A stretch of DNA of 27,024 nt from an uncultured Bacilli bacterium. Its GTDB lineage: Bacteria > Bacillota_I > Bacilli_A > RF39 > UBA660. The notes under the pieces are model-generated. The model was not told the DNA's origin. It did no database searches and was given only the letters and a program-made list of their open reading frames with translations. Every line of letters begins with the position of its first letter. Positions within the stretch are counted from its first letter, which is position 1. Of the stretch, positions 16,337-24,490 are shown piece by piece. Location of the stretch: positions 1 to 27,024 of the forward strand of contig CALVVC010000003.1 of NCBI GenBank assembly GCA_944363755.1, written 5' to 3'. A program made the position numbers and the translations under genes.

Positions 16337-16344
16337 GCTATAAT
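16316..16344 (+). promoter_or_regulatory. Promoter of rpsF-ssb-rpsR, overlapping the terminator
   Basis: TGC plus TATAAT (16336-16344) forms an extended -10. At 17-bp spacing the -35 is TAGACT (16316-16321), which lies in the loop region of the preceding terminator hairpin. Confidence 0.75.
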
Positions 16345-16363
16345 ACTAGCGAGTATTTAATTA

Positions 16364-16400
16364 CTCCTTACCTAGAAATAGGTCTTATGTCCAGAAGGAG
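16364..16400 (+). promoter_or_regulatory. Structured rpsF leader, candidate S6:S18 autoregulatory site
   Basis: CTCCTT (16364-16369) can pair with AAGGAG (16395-16400), which is part of the rpsF Shine-Dalgarno. Inside it ACCTA/TAGGT (16370-16374, 16379-16383) forms a hairpin with a GAAA tetraloop, leaving an 11-nt bulge (16384-16394) on the 3' side. This layout, with a bulged stem that hides the ribosome-binding site, resembles the known S6:S18-binding leader of rpsF operons. The bulge has TCCAG rather than the CCG typical of that motif, so the assignment is tentative. Confidence 0.5.
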
Positions 16401-16409
16401 GTGTGTTTA

Positions 16410-16697
16410 ATGACAAATTATGAAATCATGTTTATCGTTAAACCAGATTTAGATGAGGCTGCTATTAAAAAAGAAGCAGAAAATCTAAAGAAAGTTTTAA
16501 CTGATAGAAAATGTAAGATTAATGAAGAAAAAGCAATGGGACAAAAAGAATTAGCTTATGAAATGAACAAATATAAAAATGGTTATTATTTCTTATATGT
16601 TGTAGAAGCAACTCATGAAGCAATTTCTGAATTTGACCGTCTAGCTCGTCTAAATGAAAATATTTTACGTCATTTAGTTATTAAGTTAGACGATTAA
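16410..16697 (+). CDS. rpsF: 30S ribosomal protein S6
   Basis: Encodes a 95-residue small-subunit protein that pairs with S18. It begins MTNYEIMFIVKPDLDEAAI, typical for S6, and contains GQKELAYEMNKYKNGYYFLY followed by a C-terminal RLNENILRHLVIKL. The start is ATG 16410, 6 nt after AAGGAGGTG (16395-16403); an in-frame GTG at 16401 lies within the Shine-Dalgarno itself and is unlikely. First gene of the rpsF-ssb-rpsR operon. Confidence 0.96.
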   Translation: MTNYEIMFIVKPDLDEAAIKKEAENLKKVLTDRKCKINEEKAMGQKELAYEMNKYKNGYYFLYVVEATHEAISEFDRLARLNENILRHLVIKLDD

Positions 16698-16711
16698 GAA
16701 AAGAGGTATTT

Positions 16712-17224
16712 ATGAATAAAGCATTTTTAATAGGACGCTTAACTCGTGATCCTGAACTTCGTTATACAGGTAATAATACAGCAGTAGCAAGTTTTACTAT
16801 TGCCGTAAATAGAACATATACTAACCAAGCAGGGGAACGTGAAGCAGACTTTATTCCAGTAGTAGTATGGAGAAGACAAGCTGAAAGTGTTAAAAACTAT
16901 CTATCACAAGGTAGTCAAGTAGCAGTAGAAGGACGTATTCAAGTAAGAAGTTATGATGATCAAAACGGTCAAAGAAGATACGTTACAGAAATAATCGCTG
17001 ATAGTGTTGAATTTATTGGTTCAAAACGAGATAATAATTCGCAAGGACAAAGTACTGATAACTATAACAGCGGACAAAATTCTACTACAGCACCTACAAA
17101 TGAACCTACTCCATATGATTTTACAGATGCACCATCATCAAATACTGGTACAGATATTTCAAATGATCCATTTAAAGACTTTGGAACAAGTATTGAAATT
17201 GATGATAGTGAATTACCATTTTAA
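16712..17224 (+). CDS. ssb: Single-stranded DNA-binding protein
   Basis: Coats single-stranded DNA in replication, repair and recombination. The 170 residues start MNKAFLIGRLTRDPELRYT, the OB-fold signature, continuing through ADFIPVVVWRRQAESV and GSQVAVEGRIQVRSYDDQNG (about 71-90). A Gln/Asn/Thr-rich flexible tail (about 113-160) leads to the acidic tip DDSELPF, which recruits partner proteins. It lies between rpsF and rpsR, the standard place of the essential SSB in Bacilli. Confidence 0.97.
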   Translation: MNKAFLIGRLTRDPELRYTGNNTAVASFTIAVNRTYTNQAGEREADFIPVVVWRRQAESVKNYLSQGSQVAVEGRIQVRSYDDQNGQRRYVTEIIADSVEFIGSKRDNNSQGQSTDNYNSGQNSTTAPTNEPTPYDFTDAPSSNTGTDISNDPFKDFGTSIEIDDSELPF

Positions 17225-17242
17225 GAAGGGAGGAATTAGTCT

Positions 17243-17479
17243 ATGGCTAAAGACTTTAAAGAACATAAAGAATTTGGACGTCGTAAAAAGAAAGTATGTA
17301 TAATGTGTACTGGAAAAGACGTTAACTATAAAGATGTAGATACATTAAAAAGATTTATAAACGATAGAGGTAAAATAGTTCCTCGTCGTGTAACAGGAAC
17401 TTGTGCTCGTCATCAAAGACATATAGCAAGAGAAATTAAAAGAGCAAGAGCTATTGGTCTATTACCATTTACTAAGTAA
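17243..17479 (+). CDS. rpsR: 30S ribosomal protein S18
   Basis: A 78-residue basic protein of the small-subunit platform, partner of S6. The core [20 protein letters not shown] followed by [20 protein letters not shown] is diagnostic. Its N-terminal CxxC-like pair (CIMC, about residues 19-22) resembles the Zn-ribbon-like form of S18 rather than the Cys-less form. The start ATG follows GGGAGG with a rather long spacing of about 10 nt. Last gene of the operon, with a terminator beginning in its last codons. Confidence 0.96.
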   Translation: MAKDFKEHKEFGRRKKKVCIMCTGKDVNYKDVDTLKRFINDRGKIVPRRVTGTCARHQRHIAREIKRARAIGLLPFTK

Positions 17480-17502
17480 ATAGAAATCTATTTACTTTTT
17501 TT
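17474..17502 (+). terminator. Terminator of rpsF-ssb-rpsR
   Basis: A 10-bp stem AAGTAAATAG/CTATTTACTT (17474-17483, 17488-17497) with a 4-nt loop runs into Ts to 17502. The left arm includes the rpsR stop codon. Confidence 0.9.
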
Positions 17503-17515
17503 CTTCATTCCAAGT

Positions 17516-17544
17516 TTTACATCTCCTACAAAATAGTATATAAT
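17516..17544 (+). promoter_or_regulatory. Promoter of the gdpP-like/rplI/dnaB operon
   Basis: TTTACA (17516-17521), 17-bp spacer, perfect TATAAT (17539-17544). It starts 14 bp after the rpsR terminator and 28 bp before the next ATG. Confidence 0.85.
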
Positions 17545-17571
17545 ATTACCAAGGGATAAAAGGAGGATCTA

Positions 17572-18564
17572 ATGAAATTAATAGAAAGAAAAAAAGAACT
17601 AAAAAGAAAAATAAAATCTGCAAAGACAGTTTTTATTATGGCTCATAAAGATTTAGATTTAGATGCTTTAGGTAGTTCTATAGGTCTTTATATTATCTTA
17701 GAAAAATTAAATAAAAATTGCTTTCTAATAATAAATGATACAAAGCATGAATCTGGTGTTTCAAAGGTTTTTAAAGAATTAGAAGGATGTCTAAATATCA
17801 TTAAAGACAATGAAATAGAAGATAATCTTTATCTAAGAAGTAAGAAAAATCTTTTAATAATATTAGATACCAATAAAGAAGAGTTAATAGGATCTATTAA
17901 TGCCCTTAATTACTTTGATAAAGACAACATAGTAATACTTGATCATCATGAATTAGGAGAAACATCAATAGAAGCAGGACTTATGATAATAGATAATGAT
18001 ATCTCTAGTACTTGTGAAATGATTACTAATCTAATAGAGGCTTATAAAATGGAACTTGACCCTTATTATGCTACTCTTTTATTATCAGGAATAGTCCTAG
18101 ATACTAATAATTTTACTTTAAAAACAAACTCTGAAACATACTATGCTGCTTATTACTTATCAAGTATGGGAGCAAGTACTAAAAAAGTTCAGTATTTATT
18201 AAAACAAGATTTAAAAGAATATATTGAAAGACAAAAACTAATCACTAATGTAGATATTATAGATAACACTATCGCTATCGCTAAAGGTAGTGCGTATATG
18301 ATATATCGAAGAGAAGATATCGCTAAAATAGCTGATACACTTCTATTCTTTAATGATATAGAAGCATCTTTTGTTATCGCTAAAACTACTTCTAAAACCA
18401 TCTCTATTAGTGGTAGAAGCCTAGGTAACTATGATATTTCTAAAATACTTACACCACTAGGTGGAGGAGGAAATAAGACAGTAGGAGCAGTCAAACTAAA
18501 TGATAGTACTATTAGTAAGGTAGAAACAAAACTAAAACAAATCCTAAAAAAAGAGGAGGAATAG
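17572..18564 (+). CDS. DHH/DHHA1 phosphodiesterase, GdpP-like catalytic core without sensory domains
   Basis: Probable cyclic-di-AMP or oligonucleotide phosphodiesterase. The 330 residues carry the DHH motifs [12 protein letters not shown] (24-35), LLIILDTN (94-101), [10 protein letters not shown] (123-132), SSTCEMI (145-151) and [11 protein letters not shown] (171-181), then the DHHA1 part with [11 protein letters not shown] at about 293-303. Position before rplI-dnaB is that of gdpP (yybT). Normal GdpP is about 650 residues, with two membrane helices, PAS and degenerate GGDEF domains ahead of DHH; all are absent here. The start has its own strong Shine-Dalgarno (AAAGGAGGAT) and promoter, so this is not an obvious truncation. 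It may hydrolyse pApA, like stand-alone Pde2/DhhP proteins, instead of c-di-AMP. Confidence 0.88.
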   Translation: MKLIERKKELKRKIKSAKTVFIMAHKDLDLDALGSSIGLYIILEKLNKNCFLIINDTKHESGVSKVFKELEGCLNIIKDNEIEDNLYLRSKKNLLIILDTNKEELIGSINALNYFDKDNIVILDHHELGETSIEAGLMIIDNDISSTCEMITNLIEAYKMELDPYYATLLLSGIVLDTNNFTLKTNSETYYAAYYLSSMGASTKKVQYLLKQDLKEYIERQKLITNVDIIDNTIAIAKGSAYMIYRREDIAKIADTLLFFNDIEASFVIAKTTSKTISISGRSLGNYDISKILTPLGGGGNKTVGAVKLNDSTISKVETKLKQILKKEEE

Positions 18565-18565
18565 T

Positions 18566-19006
18566 ATGGAAGTAATCTTTATAAAAGATTTAAAAGGACA
18601 AGGTAAAAAGGGAGAAATAAAAGAAGTAAAAGATGGATATGCAGAAAACTTCTTAATAAAAAAAGGCTATGCAATAAAATCTACTAAAAGTTCTTTAGAG
18701 CAACTAGAAAATGATAATAAAGCAAAAGCTAAAGAAGAGGAAAAAGCCAAAAAAGAAGCAATAAGCTTAAAAGAAAAATTAGAAAAAATTACTCTAACTT
18801 TTAAAGTGAAAACTGGAGATAATGATAAAGTATTTGGAAGTGTTAGTATAAAGCAAATAAAAGAAAGTTTAAAAGAACAAGGATATGCAATTGATAAAAG
18901 TATGATTAAACTGACAAGTTCCCCATCATCATTAGGTTTTCATAATGTTGAAGTAGAACTATATAAAAATATAACAGCCAAAGTAAAAATACATTTAGTG
19001 AAGTAG
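18566..19006 (+). CDS. rplI: 50S ribosomal protein L9
   Basis: A 146-residue ribosomal protein that bridges the large-subunit base. The N-terminal globular domain has [20 protein letters not shown] and then [16 protein letters not shown]; a long connecting helix rich in Lys/Glu (about 45-75) links to the C-terminal domain (about 78-146, [10 protein letters not shown]). The ATG begins one base after the preceding stop codon, following AGAGGAGGA. dnaB follows after 8 nt, as usual. Confidence 0.96.
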   Translation: MEVIFIKDLKGQGKKGEIKEVKDGYAENFLIKKGYAIKSTKSSLEQLENDNKAKAKEEEKAKKEAISLKEKLEKITLTFKVKTGDNDKVFGSVSIKQIKESLKEQGYAIDKSMIKLTSSPSSLGFHNVEVELYKNITAKVKIHLVK

Positions 19007-19014
19007 GTGATAGG

Positions 19015-20370
19015 ATGAATGGCAAATCCCTAAAACAAATGCCCCAAAATTTAGAAGCAGAGAAAAGTGTTCTAGGTTCCTGTTTTCTTTCAAATAATGC
19101 TCTATTAATGACAATAGAAGCCTTAGATGAAACAGATTTTTATGATATTAGAAATGCTAAAATATTTACAGCTTTAAAAAACTTAGCAGAATCTAAAACA
19201 CCTGTTGATTTAACAACTCTAACTACAGAATTAACTAAGTTAAACTCTCTAAATGAAATAGGAGGAGTTACTTACTTAACTGAAATAACTACTTTTGTTC
19301 CAACAGCAAGTAATATAGAGTATTATATAAAAGAAGTAGAAAATACTTCATTATTAAGAAGACTTATTGAAACTGCTGAGTCTATCGCTACAATGGGATA
19401 TAGTAGTGAAGAAAGTATTGGTGATATTTTAGATAGTGCTGAACGTAAAATATTAACTATTGCCAAAAATCGTAAAGCAAGTGAGTTTAAATCTATTAAT
19501 GAGGTATTAAAAAAGACAGAAGAAGACTTACAAAAGCTTGCCGAAGCGAAAGGAGAAATAACAGGTATACCTACAGGATGGTATGATATAGATAAAATAA
19601 CAGCAGGACTTCATGAAAATGAACTTATAATTCTTGCCGCTCGTCCTGGTATGGGTAAAACAGCATTTGCCTTAAATCTTGCTAGCTATATTACAACACA
19701 TACTGATAAAACAGTTGCCGTATTTAACCTAGAAATGGGAGCAGAACAACTTGCCAACCGTATTATCTCATCACTTGGACAAATAGAAGGTTATAAATTA
19801 AGAACAGGTAAAATGCTAAATAATGACTGGAAAAGATTTGATCAAGCAGTTAGTAGATTAGATAATGCTAAATTATATATAGACGATACTCCGGGTATAA
19901 CAATAGGAGAAATAAGAGCGAAATGTCGTCGTTTATCATCTTCTCCTGATGGCCTTGACCTAGTAATAATTGACTACCTACAATTAATATCAGGTGGTAA
20001 AAACTATGGAGTAAATCGTCAACAAGAAGTAGCAGATATTTCAAGAAGTTTAAAGACTCTAGCCATGGAATTACATATACCTGTAATTGCCCTAGCTCAG
20101 CTTTCACGTAGTGTTGAGGGTAGAGAAGATAAAAGACCAATGCTATCAGATTTAAGAGAGTCAGGCTCTATTGAACAAGATGCCGATTTAGTAGGATTCC
20201 TTTATCGTGACGATTACTATAATAAAGAAGCTAAAAATGATGCTACTAGTATTAGTGAATTCATCATCGCTAAGCATCGTGCAGGACCTCAAGCTACAAT
20301 CCAATTGCTATTTAAAAAAGATACATCAACATTCTTAAATATGAGTAAAAATGATAAAGAGGAGGAATAA
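19015..20370 (+). CDS. dnaB: Replicative DNA helicase DnaB (DnaC in Bacillus naming)
   Basis: Hexameric helicase that unwinds DNA at the replication fork. The 451-residue protein has the N-terminal helical domain (about 8-150, MPQNLEAEKSVLGSCFL) and a RecA-like ATPase domain: Walker A ARPGMGKTAFAL at about 208-219, Walker B LVIIDYLQLI, then REDKRPMLSDLRESGSIEQD (about 365-384) and the arginine-finger region near AKHRAGPQ. Length is normal and no intein is present. Its end overlaps the region just before the M23 peptidase gene, whose Shine-Dalgarno lies within its last codons. Confidence 0.96.
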   Translation: MNGKSLKQMPQNLEAEKSVLGSCFLSNNALLMTIEALDETDFYDIRNAKIFTALKNLAESKTPVDLTTLTTELTKLNSLNEIGGVTYLTEITTFVPTASNIEYYIKEVENTSLLRRLIETAESIATMGYSSEESIGDILDSAERKILTIAKNRKASEFKSINEVLKKTEEDLQKLAEAKGEITGIPTGWYDIDKITAGLHENELIILAARPGMGKTAFALNLASYITTHTDKTVAVFNLEMGAEQLANRIISSLGQIEGYKLRTGKMLNNDWKRFDQAVSRLDNAKLYIDDTPGITIGEIRAKCRRLSSSPDGLDLVIIDYLQLISGGKNYGVNRQQEVADISRSLKTLAMELHIPVIALAQLSRSVEGREDKRPMLSDLRESGSIEQDADLVGFLYRDDYYNKEAKNDATSISEFIIAKHRAGPQATIQLLFKKDTSTFLNMSKNDKEEE

Positions 20371-20371
20371 G

Positions 20372-21889
20372 ATGAATCTAAAAACAATATTAACTATAAC
20401 AATTGCCTTAATGATAAGTTTAGTTATATTATTTATAACTCCTAAAGAAGAAACATTAACCCCTAAAAATGTTTATCGTGTCTATTTAGCAGGTAAATCA
20501 GTAGGGTTAATAAATGATAAAGATTCTCTAGACGAGTATATAGATAAAGAACAACAAACATTAAAAGATAAATATAAAGCAGATAAAGTTTATGCCCCTG
20601 AAGATTTAGAAATTGTAAAAGATATTACATTTAAAGAAAATATCTCTACAACAGAAGAAATATACAATAAAATAAAAGATATTGAGCCTTTTACTATTAA
20701 AGGATATGAAATAACTATAGAAGGACTAGATACTACTAACGAACAGGGAGAAGAAATAAAAGGAAAAGATCAAACTATCTATGTTCTAGATAAAGCTGTA
20801 TTTGAAGAGTCTATGGATAATACCATAAGGTCTTTTGTTGATAGTGATAATTATGATAAATATCTTAATAATGAACAAAAAGAAATAGAAAGTGGAGATA
20901 CAGGAACAATTATTGAAAATATATATATAGAAAATAAAATAACAATAAAAGAAACAAATATTCCTTCAGATGAAACTATCTATGAAAGTGTAGATGATTT
21001 AAGTAAATACCTACTATTTGGTACTCTTGATGAACAACAAAAATATACTGTTCAAAGAGGAGATACAATAAGTGATGTATCATTTAATAATAAGTTATCT
21101 AATGAAGAGTTCTTAATAGCAAACCCAGAGTTTACTGATGCTAATAATCTTCTATATGAAGGACAAAATGTTACTATTAGTATCATTAAACCACAATTTA
21201 GATTAGTAGAAATAGATCATCAAGTAACAACACAAGATATACCTTATGAAACAGAAACAAGATATGATAATAGTAAATATACTAACTATGAAGAAACAAT
21301 TCAAGAAGGAGTAGTAGGCTCACAATTAGTAACATCAAAAGTAGAGAAAGTTAATGGTCAAGTAGAGAATGCCGTTATTGATAATACAGCTACTAAAGTA
21401 TTAAAAGAGCCAATTAAAAGAATTATTGTTAAAGGTACCAAACAAGCTGGAGGTAGTGGTGGTGTAAACAGTGGTCTAAGTAGTAATAGTAAAGTTGAAG
21501 GATACTGGTTATGGCCTACAAGAACACCATACTATATAAGTAGTCCATATAGTTATCGTTGGGGAACACTTCATGATGGTATGGATATTGCAGGAGCAGG
21601 ATATGGTTCACCTATCTATGCATCTAATAATGGTATCGTAGTAGCATCTTCTTATAAATGGGATAATGGACAATATATTGTTATAAATCATAATAATGGT
21701 TATTATACGATGTATGCCCATCTAGCAGAACGTTATGTAAGTGTTGGACAAGAAGTAACACAAGGACAAACTATTGGTTCTATGGGTCAATCAGGCTTTG
21801 CCACAGGAGTTCATCTTCACTTTGGATTATGGAGAGGTTTCCCATATAGTCGTGGCTCATCTTCAATGAATCCAATGAGTTTATTCTAA
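20372..21889 (+). CDS. Membrane-anchored M23 metallopeptidase with LysM and G5 domains
   Basis: Probable cell-wall hydrolase acting outside the membrane. The 505 residues begin with an uncleaved-looking signal anchor (3-22). After a spacer come a LysM module (about 225-271, YTVQRGDTISDVS), a G5 domain (about 276-355), a Gly/Ser linker (360-375) and an M23 catalytic domain with zinc ligands H401 and D405 in HDGMD, H450 in YAHL and H481/H483 in HLHF. All catalytic residues are present, so it should be an active endopeptidase. I chose ATG 20372, 6 nt after GAGGAGG, not the upstream ATG at 20351. It lies where walRK-walHI are expected in Bacilli and meets walJ with a 1-nt overlap. Confidence 0.93.
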   Translation: MNLKTILTITIALMISLVILFITPKEETLTPKNVYRVYLAGKSVGLINDKDSLDEYIDKEQQTLKDKYKADKVYAPEDLEIVKDITFKENISTTEEIYNKIKDIEPFTIKGYEITIEGLDTTNEQGEEIKGKDQTIYVLDKAVFEESMDNTIRSFVDSDNYDKYLNNEQKEIESGDTGTIIENIYIENKITIKETNIPSDETIYESVDDLSKYLLFGTLDEQQKYTVQRGDTISDVSFNNKLSNEEFLIANPEFTDANNLLYEGQNVTISIIKPQFRLVEIDHQVTTQDIPYETETRYDNSKYTNYEETIQEGVVGSQLVTSKVEKVNGQVENAVIDNTATKVLKEPIKRIIVKGTKQAGGSGGVNSGLSSNSKVEGYWLWPTRTPYYISSPYSYRWGTLHDGMDIAGAGYGSPIYASNNGIVVASSYKWDNGQYIVINHNNGYYTMYAHLAERYVSVGQEVTQGQTIGSMGQSGFATGVHLHFGLWRGFPYSRGSSSMNPMSLF

Positions 21890-22674
21890 TGAAAATAAAA
21901 GTATTAGCGAGTGGATCTAAAGGAAACTGTTCACTTATCGAAACAGCATCTACTCGCTTTCTTATTGATATAGGAATAACTTATCAAAGATTAAAAAGAG
22001 AACTTGAAAAGATGAACTTAAACTTAAATGATATAGATGCCATCCTTTTAACTCATGCTCATAATGACCATACAAGTGGTCTTAAAGTCCTTTTAAAACA
22101 TACAACATTTAAGATTTATACTAATAAAGATATAATTAAAGAATTAACAACAGATATAGATAAAGAAAGAATAGAACTTTATGATAGTATTATGCACTTA
22201 AATAATACAGAACTAACCATCTTTAAGACAAGTCATGATGCCAAAGGCTCAGTTGGCTTTCTAATAACAGATGATAAAAGCTCCTTAGTATATATAACAG
22301 ATACGGGATACTTAAATCGTAAGTATTTTCCTTTACTTACTAATAAAAATATTTATTACATAGAAAGTAATCATGATGAGAAAATGCTTATGGATGGTCC
22401 TTATCCTTACTATTTAAAACAAAGAATTATTAGTGATGAAGGCCATTTATCTAATGATAGAACTGCAAAATATCTAAAGAAATTAGTAGGAGATGCTACT
22501 AAGTACATAATACTTGCTCACCTTAGTGAACATAACAACAAAGAAGAAATCGCTTACAATACATCAAGAGAAGCTCTAAAAGATAGAGAAGATATAAAAA
22601 TAGTAGTAGCAAAACAAAATGAGGCTTTAGAAGAAATAGAGGTAATATATGATAAAATTGATTTGTGTAGGTAA
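21889..22674 (+). CDS. walJ: Metallo-beta-lactamase-fold hydrolase WalJ (YycJ)
   Basis: A 261-residue cytoplasmic MBL-fold enzyme of the YycJ/WalJ family, a putative DNA exonuclease connected with cell-wall control and replication. It starts MKIKVLASGSKGNCSLIE, has the metal motif THAHNDH (55-61) and later conserved TSHDAKGSVGF, YITDTGYL, ESNHDE and LAHLSEHN. Its ATG shares a base with the preceding stop codon, and its end overlaps rlmH by 26 nt. The companion genes walR and walK are absent from this window although walJ and rlmH are retained. Confidence 0.93.
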   Translation: MKIKVLASGSKGNCSLIETASTRFLIDIGITYQRLKRELEKMNLNLNDIDAILLTHAHNDHTSGLKVLLKHTTFKIYTNKDIIKELTTDIDKERIELYDSIMHLNNTELTIFKTSHDAKGSVGFLITDDKSSLVYITDTGYLNRKYFPLLTNKNIYYIESNHDEKMLMDGPYPYYLKQRIISDEGHLSNDRTAKYLKKLVGDATKYIILAHLSEHNNKEEIAYNTSREALKDREDIKIVVAKQNEALEEIEVIYDKIDLCR

Positions 22675-23104
22675 AATAAAAGAGAAATATTTAAATGATG
22701 CTATAAATGAATATAGAAAAAGATTATCTAAATATACAAAATTAGACATAATAGAACTACCTGATAGTAGTTATAATGAAATAGATAAAGTTAAAAATAT
22801 GGAAGGTAAACTCATTTTAAAGCACTTAAAAGAAAATGATAATGTTATTGTTCTTGACATAAATGGACAAGAGTTATCATCAGTAGAACTTACAGATAAA
22901 TTATGTTCACAAGAAGTAATAAATAGTAATTTAACCTTTATTATTGGAGGGAGTTACGGATTAAGTGATGAAGTTAAGAAAAGAGCAAATTATAGTATAT
23001 CATTTTCTAAATTGACTTTTCCTCATCAATTATTTAGAGTAATGTTATTAGAACAAATTTATAGAACATATAAAATAAGAAATAATGAGAATTATCATAA
23101 ATAG
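22649..23104 (+). CDS. rlmH: 23S rRNA (pseudouridine-1915-N3) methyltransferase RlmH
   Basis: A SPOUT-class methyltransferase acting on pseudouridine 1915 of 23S rRNA in the assembled 70S ribosome. The 151 residues contain LDINGQELSS (about 70-79), the SAM-knot GGSYGLSDEV (about 109-118), and the diagnostic end LTFPHQLFRVMLLEQIYRTY followed by NYHK. Size is typical (about 155-160). The ATG lies within walJ, with AGAGGT 5 nt upstream, so translation is likely coupled. Confidence 0.96.
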   Translation: MIKLICVGKIKEKYLNDAINEYRKRLSKYTKLDIIELPDSSYNEIDKVKNMEGKLILKHLKENDNVIVLDINGQELSSVELTDKLCSQEVINSNLTFIIGGSYGLSDEVKKRANYSISFSKLTFPHQLFRVMLLEQIYRTYKIRNNENYHK

Positions 23105-23115
23105 GAGAGAAGTAT

Positions 23116-23778
23116 ATGATTGGAAATGACTGGGATATATATTTAAAAGATGAATATAATAAAGACTATTTTAAAAAACTAATAAATTTTGTTAATAAAG
23201 AATATAAGGAAAAAGTTATTTATCCCCCTAAAAATGAAATATTTAATGCCTTAAGACATACTTCATATAAAGATGTTAAAGTAGTAATACTAGGACAAGA
23301 CCCTTATCATGGAGAACATCAAGCAGAAGGACTATCTTTTTCAGTCAAAAATGGTATAAAAAAACCACCTTCACTACAAAATATTTTTAAGGAATTAAAT
23401 ACTGATTTAGGTATTCCCTTTCCCAAAACAAGTAGTCTAATACCATGGGCAGATCAAGGAGTATTACTTCTAAATGCTGTTTTAACAGTAGAAGCTAATA
23501 TGGCAGCTTCTCATAAAGATAAAGGATGGGAAATATTTACAGATAAAATAATAGAATTATTAAATGAAAAAGAAAATCCTATAGTCTTTATACTTTGGGG
23601 AAGTTTTGCAAGAAATAAGAAAAAACTAATAACTAATAAAAATCATTACATAGTAGAATCAGCGCATCCATCCCCTTTATCAGCTTACAATGGCTTCTTT
23701 GGTAGTAAACCATTTTCAAAGACTAATAATTTTTTAATTTCTAAAGGACTAAAACCAATAGATTGGAAAATAGATTAA
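23116..23778 (+). CDS. ung: Uracil-DNA glycosylase, family 1
   Basis: Removes uracil from DNA to start base-excision repair. The 220-residue protein shows the water-activating motif GQDPYHG (60-66, catalytic Asp62), the LLLNAVLTVE segment (about 117-126), and the minor-groove loop HPSPLSA (184-190, catalytic His184). Length matches family 1. It is the last gene of the long plus-strand operon, 11 nt after rlmH, with GGAGAG as the ribosome-binding site. Confidence 0.97.
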   Translation: MIGNDWDIYLKDEYNKDYFKKLINFVNKEYKEKVIYPPKNEIFNALRHTSYKDVKVVILGQDPYHGEHQAEGLSFSVKNGIKKPPSLQNIFKELNTDLGIPFPKTSSLIPWADQGVLLLNAVLTVEANMAASHKDKGWEIFTDKIIELLNEKENPIVFILWGSFARNKKKLITNKNHYIVESAHPSPLSAYNGFFGSKPFSKTNNFLISKGLKPIDWKID

Positions 23779-23797
23779 CTAGTAATTACTAGTTTTT
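23777..23797 (+). terminator. Terminator of the gdpP-like to ung operon
   Basis: A palindromic AACTAG...CTAGTT stem (23777-23782, 23789-23794; up to 8 bp with a short loop) is followed by Ts to 23797. It starts in the ung stop codon. Confidence 0.8.
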
Positions 23798-23860
23798 CTT
23801 TTGCAATAAAATGGTAATATCTGGAAAAATATAATTATTTATGACACTTTAAATAAAATA

Positions 23861-23880
23861 AAAAAAACACTTAGTGTTTT
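23861..23880 (-). terminator. Minus-strand terminator with the stop codon in its loop
   Basis: Read on the minus strand, AAAACAC (23880-23874) pairs with GTGTTTT (23870-23864) and the three-base loop TAA is the stop codon of the LemA-like gene. Further Ts follow to 23861. Confidence 0.85.
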
Positions 23881-24401
23881 AATACTTCAAAAGTTTCTCT
23901 TTTCTTTAATTTATAAGTTTCTATATCTTGATAATGAGAGAAAATCTTAATTAAATTAGTAGGGAATTTATGAGAAAGATAAATAATCTCTTCACCATTA
24001 TCATTATAATACTTTAATGCTGCTCTTAAATCATTTTCATTTTCGTTTAATTTATCTATTAAATTATCTAATTTATCAAAGTCTAACTTATCTTCATAAT
24101 CATCTATTATCTTTAAAATATCAGTAGTCATATCCATTAATTCTTGATATAACTCATGATGATCAATTCTTTTAGATTTAAGTTTAATAACTTCAGGAAT
24201 ATCCTTTATTTTAGCATCCTCTAAAATAGGTACTATTTTAAGTAATATCTCCTCTTTTTTTTGTAATAAGATATCTAAATTATTATCTGCTTCCTTAACT
24301 TTAATATATAAAAAGTTATATTTATTCTTATAAGCTAAAACCATAATTACACAAATTAATATAATAAGAACAATAACTCCCCCAATAATAGCATAAACCA
24401 T
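23871..24401 (-). CDS. Divergent LemA-like membrane protein
   Basis: A 176-residue protein with one N-terminal membrane helix (about 2-23) followed by helical, charged cytosolic or external segments. The family resemblance is in the overall layout and in the C-terminal AALKYYNDNGEEIIYLSHKF then PTNLIKIF, which matches the LemA pattern of a YN motif followed by FPxN and a short tail. The usual LemA RRxDLIPNLV stretch is degenerate here (KKEEILLKIVPIL). The start is ATG 24401, well placed after AAGGATGTGAT; the GTG at 24410 is part of that Shine-Dalgarno. It is convergent with ung and is probably a single-gene transcript. LemA function is not established; a diverged role is likely. Confidence 0.7.
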   Translation of the reverse strand: MVYAIIGGVIVLIILICVIMVLAYKNKYNFLYIKVKEADNNLDILLQKKEEILLKIVPILEDAKIKDIPEVIKLKSKRIDHHELYQELMDMTTDILKIIDDYEDKLDFDKLDNLIDKLNENENDLRAALKYYNDNGEEIIYLSHKFPTNLIKIFSHYQDIETYKLKKRETFEVLKH

Positions 24402-24422
24402 TAGTATCACATCCTTAATAGT

Positions 24423-24451
24423 ATTATAGCAAAATGAAGAATTAAAATCTA
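24423..24451 (-). promoter_or_regulatory. Promoter of the LemA-like gene
   Basis: On the minus strand TGC plus TATAAT (24431-24423) forms an extended -10; the -35 TAGATT (24451-24446) is weak at 17-bp spacing. It lies directly beside the terminator of the upstream gene. Confidence 0.65.
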
Positions 24452-24488
24452 TAAAAAGAAATAAATAGTTAACAATGTAACTATTTAT
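24452..24488 (-). terminator. Terminator of the membrane-anchored protein gene
   Basis: Minus-strand 10-bp stem ATAAATAGTT/AACTATTTAT (24488-24479, 24470-24461) with an 8-nt loop, then TTCTTTTT to 24452. Confidence 0.8.
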
Positions 24489-24490
24489 AT

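Noticed and set aside
17004..17303. 99-residue open frame overlapping the ssb tail
   Set aside because: It is an out-of-frame reading of the low-complexity Gln/Asn/Thr tail of ssb with no ribosome-binding site; ssb and rpsR explain the sequence.
23798..23815. A plus-strand promoter after the ung terminator (TTTTGCAATAAAAT)
   Set aside because: It resembles the TTTTGCTATAAT style but has a poor -10 and leads only into a short gap followed by convergent minus-strand genes.
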